NCBI GenBank assembly: GCA_948471335.1
Contig: CAOKRZ010000028.1
Span: forward strand, 1 to 10,304
Origin: an uncultured Christensenella sp.
GTDB lineage: Bacteria; Bacillota; Clostridia; Christensenellales; UBA1242
Reading direction: 5' to 3'
DNA length: 10,304 nt
Shown: piece after piece, positions 6,142 through 10,304 of the stretch
Layout: each line of letters begins with the position of its first letter
Position numbering within the stretch: position 1 is the stretch's first letter
Made by a program: the position numbers and the translations under genes
Notes under the pieces: model-generated
Databases searched by the model: none
What the model saw: only the letters and a program-made list of their open reading frames with translations
What the model was told of the DNA's origin: nothing

Positions 6142-7287
6142 TTACAACACAAAATGCAGGATGTCAACTACAATCACAAGTCCAAACAAAATCGCAAGCC
6201 CCACTGTATGGATTATATTTTCAACCTTCCTATTTATTGGCTTTTTCCTTATCCATTCAATTGTGGTGAAGACGACGTGCGAGCCGTCAAGCGCCGGAAA
6301 CGGCAATAGGTTGAAAATTGCCAGGTTTGCCGATATAAGCGGAATCAGCACAAGAATATTCAGCGCACTTGCTTGAGTGACTGATGCAATTGTTGCAATG
6401 GTTGTGATTGGACCTCCGATTGCCTCCACTCCAAGCTGGAATGTGATAAGCATCCAAAGACTTTTAAGAACAACCCATGCAAGCCCAACAGCAAAAGGAA
6501 TTGCACGTTTGAAAGCTTCCCAAAAGCTGTGTTTATATGCCTTTGCATGAATGCCAATTGAATATACTTTTTCAGTTTTGATAATCTCTGTGCCGTCTTC
6601 AGCAGTTTCTGTTTTCTCACGAGAAATTTGATAGAAAGCAACAGGGACTTCAATCATTTTTCCATCACGGCGAACTTTGAAATTCATAGTTGGAAATTCA
6701 GTGAAACTTGCTTCTGGATTTGCTTTCAGCCATGCACCGAGCTTGGCCTGCTCGTCTTTTATAATATCATTAAAAGTGCTGCCATAAGCGAAATCAATTG
6801 TTTTTCCATTAATCGAGAAAATGACATCTCCGACTTGAAGATTTTCTGCATTTGGGTTGACCACATATTCTTCTGTCTGAACATGCTCTGCAAGTGGCGA
6901 ATACTGAGTCACCTGTGGGATATCATAACCAACAGCACAAAGCAAAATGAAAGAGAAAATGATTGCTGTCAAAAAGTTGAAAGCAACGCCTGCCAAGAAA
7001 ACCAAAATTCTTTTCCATGGCGCTTGGTTATTGAATGCTGCAGGGTCATTTTCTTCACCTTCTTCACCCTCACCTGCAAAAGCGCAATATCCACCCAACG
7101 GAAAAATGCGAAGAGAAATCTTTTCGCCTCGCTTATTTGTCCTTGAAAATATTGCCTTGCCGAATCCAACAGAGAATTCTGTGATTTTGAATTTTAAAAG
7201 TCTTCCGATTGTATAATGCCCAAGCTCATGGATAAGCACCATAAACAGCAAAATCACTATGGCGAGCAAGATATACAGAATAAACAT
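6142..7287 (-). CDS. rseP: Site-2 zinc metalloprotease RseP/RasP (M50B)
   Basis: An intramembrane protease that cuts anti-sigma factors and signal-peptide remnants within the membrane. The 381-aa product has the family layout: first transmembrane helix carrying HELGH (zinc ligands H20 and H24, catalytic E21), a cytoplasmic loop with FSVGFGKAIFS and FPLGGYCAFAGE, a second helix (WKRILVFLAGVAFNFLTAI), a PDZ-like region (~140-225, with LQVGDVIFSINGK), a third helix region and the C-terminal NLLPFPALDG motif with the third zinc ligand D334. The acidic insert GEGEEGEENDP after the second motif matches the usual GED region. ATG at 7287 is preceded by GAGGT. It lies 11 nt after cdsA and 9 nt before the PolC-like gene. 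Bacillota commonly have dxr before and ispG or proS after this gene; none is here. Confidence 0.95.
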   Translation of the reverse strand: MFILYILLAIVILLFMVLIHELGHYTIGRLLKFKITEFSVGFGKAIFSRTNKRGEKISLRIFPLGGYCAFAGEGEEGEENDPAAFNNQAPWKRILVFLAGVAFNFLTAIIFSFILLCAVGYDIPQVTQYSPLAEHVQTEEYVVNPNAENLQVGDVIFSINGKTIDFAYGSTFNDIIKDEQAKLGAWLKANPEASFTEFPTMNFKVRRDGKMIEVPVAFYQISREKTETAEDGTEIIKTEKVYSIGIHAKAYKHSFWEAFKRAIPFAVGLAWVVLKSLWMLITFQLGVEAIGGPITTIATIASVTQASALNILVLIPLISANLAIFNLLPFPALDGSHVVFTTIEWIRKKPINRKVENIIHTVGLAILFGLVIVVDILHFVL

Positions 7288-7298
7288 TTTACCTCACA

Positions 7299-8258
7299 TT
7301 ATAAAAGAATAATCGCAAATGCAAGCATAAGAAAAGGAGCTACAAAAGTATATGAATCACATCTGTCAAGCATTCCTCCATGCCCTGGAAGAACACGCCC
7401 CGTGTCTTTCACTCCTGCTTGACGTTTTAAAAGTGATTCAAAAAGATCACCGCATTGAGACACGATTGCCCCAAAGAAAGAGATAAGCAAAACTTTCCAG
7501 AAAGCAAATCCTGTTTCACTGAAAACAAGATAAATTGATTGAACAGAATTTAAAATGAAATATACGCAAACTGACAAAAGAACTGTCCAAACAACTCCGC
7601 CAACTGCCCCAGAGATTGTCTTGTTAGGGCTCACAGATGGCGCAAGCTTCTTTCCGCCAATAAGCCCGCCTGTAAGGAAGGCAAATGTATCTGCGAAGAT
7701 TGGAATAAGAAAGGCAAACAAAAGTGCAACAAATGATATATATCCGCCAAAACTTTCAGCTTTAGTAAATGTTGTTGTAAAATCATCAAGGTGATTGAGC
7801 GCCAACATAAACATAAACATAAAAGTTGGATACACAAGACCAATAAGAGTGTTGAAGGCTTTATTCAAGCTGTATTTATTTAAACTGCCTTCAATCCTTC
7901 TATATCTCATTTCCTTCTTTGTTCTGCCTTTGAAAATAATTCCAACAAGGAAAGTGATAAGAAAGGCAAAAGCCATAACTGCAATAACAACAAGGATTGC
8001 CCAAATAAGAGAAAATTCGGCGTCAAACCCAGCACTTAAAAGCATTATAAGCGCAACAACGGCTGGGAAAACGCATACCGCCCATTTCTCATGATACTTT
8101 TCCATTTTAGTGAGAATTTTTGACATCTCATAAGCGCAGAAACAAGCAACAGTCAAAAGCAGCGCGTCAAAGAAATAACTGCTTACATAAAGCTTAAGCA
8201 CAAACACAAGTGCCAAAACAATAACTATCGCTAATGATGTCATTAGTCTGTTTCTCAT
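7299..8258 (-). CDS. cdsA: Phosphatidate cytidylyltransferase (CDP-diacylglycerol synthase)
   Basis: Integral membrane enzyme that converts phosphatidic acid plus CTP to CDP-diacylglycerol, the precursor of bacterial phospholipids. At 319 aa it is somewhat longer than the usual ~265-285, partly through a basic loop (~112-135, GRTKKEMRYRRIEG). Several hydrophobic helices are evident. The C-terminal signature is present: S275, K278-R279, K284-D285, PGHGG (291-295), D298-R299 and D301; position 300 is Cys, where the pattern normally has a hydrophobic residue or Thr. The middle motif DTFAFLTGGLIGGKKLAPSVSPNKT is also typical. ATG at 8258 overlaps the uppS stop (ATGA), and the SD GGAGG lies inside the last uppS codons, so translation is coupled. 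UppS and CdsA adjacent to RRF is standard for many bacteria. Confidence 0.96.
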   Translation of the reverse strand: MRNRLMTSLAIVIVLALVFVLKLYVSSYFFDALLLTVACFCAYEMSKILTKMEKYHEKWAVCVFPAVVALIMLLSAGFDAEFSLIWAILVVIAVMAFAFLITFLVGIIFKGRTKKEMRYRRIEGSLNKYSLNKAFNTLIGLVYPTFMFMFMLALNHLDDFTTTFTKAESFGGYISFVALLFAFLIPIFADTFAFLTGGLIGGKKLAPSVSPNKTISGAVGGVVWTVLLSVCVYFILNSVQSIYLVFSETGFAFWKVLLISFFGAIVSQCGDLFESLLKRQAGVKDTGRVLPGHGGMLDRCDSYTFVAPFLMLAFAIILL

Positions 8259-8953
8259 TTGATTCCTCCATATCGTCTATTTCGCTTTTGAAAATTCAAG
8301 AGTGCTTTTTTAAGACATTTTTCGTCAAAGTCTGGCCAAAAGGTCTTTGTGAAATACAGCTCTGAATAAGCAGCTTGATAGATCATAAAATTTGATATTC
8401 TTTGTTCCCCGCTTGTTCTTATGATAAGGTCAGGCTCAGGCAAAGATTCTGTGTAGAGATTGTCAAGAATATCTTTCTCATTTATTTCCTTTTTCCCACT
8501 TTTTATAAGTTTATTGACAGAATAGACAATATCGTCTCTTCCACCATAATTTAAAGCGAGGTTTAAGATAAGATTCTTGTTATCTTTCGTGTCGCCTTTT
8601 GCCTTTTCAAGTTCGGTTACAAGGTCTTTTGGAAACTTTGAAAGCGCTCCCATTGAGCGAACGGAAACTCCTTTATTTGAAAAATAATCTCTGTTTCCTT
8701 TCAAATAGTCTCTCACAAGAGAAAAGATCCCATCGATTTCTTCTTTGCCTCTTTTCCAGTTTTCTGTCGAGAACGCAAAAAATGTAACAACGCCGATTCC
8801 AAACTTCAAAAGTGCGTCAATGGTTCTTTCAACTGCTTTCATTCCTTCTCTATGGCCCAGCTGTCTTGGCAAGCCACGTCTCGTTGCCCATCTTCCATTC
8901 CCGTCCATTATGATGCCGACATGCAAAGGCAATTTTGATTGAATTAAACGCAT
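8255..8953 (-). CDS. uppS: Undecaprenyl-diphosphate synthase (isoprenyl transferase)
   Basis: Cis-prenyltransferase that adds isopentenyl diphosphate units to farnesyl diphosphate to make the C55 carrier for peptidoglycan and wall polymers. At 232 aa it is near the usual length. Motifs seen: HVGIIMDGNGRWA (11-23) with catalytic D17, the GH-x-x-G helix (33-37), FFAFSTENWKR (58-68), LNYGGRDDIV (134-143) and PDLIIRTSGEQRISNF (174-189), followed by SELYFTKTFWPDF (197-209). ATG at 8953 is preceded by AAGGAG with 6-nt spacing. It starts 14 nt after frr and overlaps cdsA by 4 nt. It needs isoprenoid precursors, yet the usual neighbours dxr and ispG are absent here, so precursor synthesis must be encoded elsewhere. 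Confidence 0.97.
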   Translation of the reverse strand: MRLIQSKLPLHVGIIMDGNGRWATRRGLPRQLGHREGMKAVERTIDALLKFGIGVVTFFAFSTENWKRGKEEIDGIFSLVRDYLKGNRDYFSNKGVSVRSMGALSKFPKDLVTELEKAKGDTKDNKNLILNLALNYGGRDDIVYSVNKLIKSGKKEINEKDILDNLYTESLPEPDLIIRTSGEQRISNFMIYQAAYSELYFTKTFWPDFDEKCLKKALLNFQKRNRRYGGIK

Positions 8954-8967
8954 TGAAACTCCTTAAA

Positions 8968-9534
8968 TTAAACTTCCATGATTTCTTTTTCTTTAAGTTT
9001 GCATAATTCGTCAATCTTGACCATTGCAGCATCGATAAGTTTTTGAACTTCGTCTTCGCTTGAAGCGCGCATATCTTCTGAAAGCTGTCCTTCTTTTTCA
9101 AGATCTTTCAGCATTGCCATTGCATCTCTTCTTGCATTGCGTGAAGCAATTTTTGTGTCTTCAGCGATTTTTTTAACAGTCTTCACAATCTCACGACGAC
9201 GCTCTTCAGTCAAAACTGGGAAAGTGAGTCTTATCACCTTTCCGTCATCGTTTGGAGTTACTCCAAGATCTGCCATTGCAATTGCCTTTGAAACGTTTTT
9301 TACTTGAGATGCATCCCAAACAGAGATCACAAGCATTCTTGCCTCAGGAACAGTGATGCTTGCCATGTTTTTGATTGGCGTAGGAACACCATAATAGTCA
9401 ATTGACACTTTGTCTAAGATGTGAGGATTTGCCCTGCCCGCACGAATGACAAGATATTCATTCTTTTGGTGGCTGTAGGCCTTTTCCAGTTCTTCTTGAC
9501 AAGAAAGTAAAATTTCATCTACCATTTCGTTCAT
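8968..9534 (-). CDS. frr: Ribosome recycling factor
   Basis: RRF works with EF-G to split post-termination ribosomes. From the start chosen here the protein has 188 aa, matching the family's ~185. Visible: the N-terminal helix, RAGRANPHILDKV (32-44) with the following DYYGVPTPIKNMASI hinge region, the domain II strands (ARMLVISVWDASQVK), and the C-terminal domain I helices with LTEERRREIVK (~111-121) and RNARRDAM. ATG at 9534 lies 9 nt after AAGGAG (9549-9544). An in-frame ATG at 9585 would add 17 residues foreign to RRF and would lie across a promoter and the SD, so it is rejected. It heads the frr-uppS-cdsA-rseP-polC(like) operon; pyrH, which often precedes frr, is absent. Confidence 0.96.
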   Translation of the reverse strand: MNEMVDEILLSCQEELEKAYSHQKNEYLVIRAGRANPHILDKVSIDYYGVPTPIKNMASITVPEARMLVISVWDASQVKNVSKAIAMADLGVTPNDDGKVIRLTFPVLTEERRREIVKTVKKIAEDTKIASRNARRDAMAMLKDLEKEGQLSEDMRASSEDEVQKLIDAAMVKIDELCKLKEKEIMEV

Positions 9535-9556
9535 AAATATAAACTCCTTCCATGCT

Positions 9557-9585
9557 AGTTTACAATAAAAAGCGAAATTTTGCAA
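9557..9585 (-). promoter_or_regulatory. Possible promoter P2 of frr
   Basis: -35 TTGCAA (9585-9580), a 17-nt spacer and -10 TAAACT (9562-9557). Each box matches consensus at four of six positions. The predicted start near 9550 would leave a leader of only about 16 nt with the SD at its very end, so this is the weaker of the two candidates. Confidence 0.35.
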
Positions 9586-9590
9586 ATGAT

Positions 9591-9619
9591 TTTATATTCT
9601 TCCATAAGAAAATATGCAA
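9591..9619 (-). promoter_or_regulatory. Likely promoter P1 of the frr operon
   Basis: -35 TTGCAT (9619-9614) and -10 TATAAA (9596-9591), separated by exactly 17 nt. The -10 matches consensus at five of six positions, the -35 at three. The predicted start near 9584 gives a leader of about 50 nt before the frr ATG. The location just after the terminator of the preceding gene supports it. Confidence 0.55.
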
Positions 9620-9642
9620 AATTGATTTAATAAATGCCAAAC

Positions 9643-9670
9643 AAAAAAAGAAAGCTTGAAGCTTTCTTTT
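9643..9670 (-). terminator. Intrinsic terminator after the unrecognised gene
   Basis: On the minus strand a 10-bp stem (AAAAGAAAGC with GCTTTCTTTT) and a 5-nt loop TTCAA run into TTTTTTTG and TTT. The hairpin begins at the stop codon of the preceding gene (9671-9669). It separates that gene from the frr operon. Confidence 0.85.
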
Positions 9671-10304
9671 ATTCAACTGTTTGAACTTTTTTCTTCCCGC
9701 CTGTTCCAGTGATTATATCTGATGGTTCAAAAATAGACATGTTAATAATCTCTTTAGTAGGAATAGTTACAATCTCACCCGTTGGCATGCCAAAATTTTC
9801 AACATTGAAATATTTTGTCATTGATCCACAATCAATAGGTGTTGCATCTATAACACGCGGAATCTTTTTTCCATTTTCTTCCTTATAGCTGCCAGAGAAG
9901 AATTTGATAGATTGTGCCTTTTCGTCAAAATAAGCACCATGCGTTTTGCTATCTATATTTCTAGAAAGTCTATACAAAGCAAGTTCAAGTTCTCCGAAAA
10001 TCATTTCAAAAGTAGTATAACCAGAGATCTTATCTTCACTTGTATTTTTCAAAGATTTTTCATTTTGCCTTTCAGCGGATGCAGATAAAGAGTTCAACTT
10101 GCTTAATAAATAATAGGTGTTATCAGCTTTAAATTCTAATCCGAATTCTTTTCTCGCCCTGTCAAAAATTTCAATTATTCCAGGCGTAATGAGAGCATTA
10201 AATAACATTTCAGAATCAAGGAATGGATCAGCCGCACATGCTTTACTTGTGAAGAATGAAATAAATTGAATTAATTTCCATACTTTAATTTCTTTGATAG
10301 AACC
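9669..10304 (-). CDS. Unrecognised protein, 5' end outside the window
   Basis: I do not recognise this protein. The frame is open from the window edge to TAA at 9671-9669, giving 211 visible residues. An ATG at 10208 has no SD, and the upstream codons contain no ATG, GTG or TTG, so the gene most likely starts beyond the window. The product looks soluble with mixed helix and strand: a hydrophobic start (VWKLIQFISFF), a helical middle with SLSASAERQNEKSLKNTSED, then MIFGELELALYRLSR, and a C-terminal half rich in short strands (KFFSGSYKEENGKKIPRVIDATPIDCG; EIVTIPTKEIINMSIFEPSD), ending in GGKKKVQTVE. No catalytic motif stands out. It ends in its own terminator, so it belongs to a different transcription unit from frr and occupies the place where rpsB-tsf-pyrH often stand. 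That it is a real gene follows from the long open frame and the terminator at its stop codon. Confidence 0.7.
   Translation of the reverse strand, partial: GSIKEIKVWKLIQFISFFTSKACAADPFLDSEMLFNALITPGIIEIFDRARKEFGLEFKADNTYYLLSKLNSLSASAERQNEKSLKNTSEDKISGYTTFEMIFGELELALYRLSRNIDSKTHGAYFDEKAQSIKFFSGSYKEENGKKIPRVIDATPIDCGSMTKYFNVENFGMPTGEIVTIPTKEIINMSIFEPSDIITGTGGKKKVQTVE

Noticed and set aside
6628..7146. Plus-strand open frame of 172 codons opposite rseP, and other long plus-strand frames across the window
   Set aside because: All lie opposite clear genes, have no SD, and resemble no known protein; they are the antisense shadows of the coding frames.
9535..9585. Longer frr starting at ATG 9585
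   Set aside because: The added 17 residues are foreign to RRF, the region holds a promoter-like sequence and the SD, and ATG 9534 gives the normal family length.
10209..10304. Signal peptide (hydrophobic stretch then ACAAD) at the start of the visible part of the unrecognised protein
   Set aside because: The true N-terminus is outside the window and a Lys interrupts the c-region, so a secretion signal cannot be claimed.

Overview
The window is a slice of a bacterial chromosome carrying the conserved cluster of translation, transcription and envelope genes that Bacillota keep together. All recognisable genes are on the minus strand, so transcription runs from right to left. The DNA is AT-rich, start codons include several TTG codons behind very strong Shine-Dalgarno (SD) sequences, and the gene order frr-uppS-cdsA-rseP-polC(like)-rimP-nusA-ylxR-ylxQ-infB is the Bacillus/Clostridium order. 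RnpM (YlxR), YlxQ and a PolC-type protein also point to Bacillota, probably an uncultured clostridial lineage. No rRNA or other marker allows a finer placement.

Region by region, in the direction of transcription: (1) 10304-9669 holds the 3' part of an unrecognised gene that ends in an intrinsic terminator. (2) 9668-9535 holds that terminator and two candidate promoters for frr. (3) 9534-4603 is a tightly packed operon: ribosome recycling factor (frr), undecaprenyl-diphosphate synthase (uppS), CDP-diacylglycerol synthase (cdsA), a site-2 metalloprotease (rseP/rasP) and a shortened PolC-like protein with the N-terminal and OB domains and a complete DEDDh exonuclease but no PHP or polymerase domain. 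(4) 4602-4470 holds a good sigma-A-type promoter followed at once by a perfect 14-bp hairpin that contains an SD and an AUG. (5) 4469-1 is a second operon: rimP, nusA, rnpM, ylxQ and infB, with infB cut by the window edge.

The genes serve growth-linked functions: 30S maturation (RimP), transcription elongation, termination and antitermination (NusA), RNase P modulation (RnpM), kink-turn RNA binding (YlxQ), initiation (IF2) and ribosome recycling (RRF). UppS and CdsA supply lipid carrier and phospholipid precursors, and RseP handles membrane proteolysis.

The unusual points are the polymerase-less PolC-like protein sitting in the polC position; the rimP leader, where a near-5'-terminal hairpin hides a perfect SD plus AUG that would start an overlapping short frame; the absence of dxr and ispG from the slots beside rseP; and a Q/N/R/F/G-rich low-complexity linker in IF2. 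Everything else looks like ordinary core genome.
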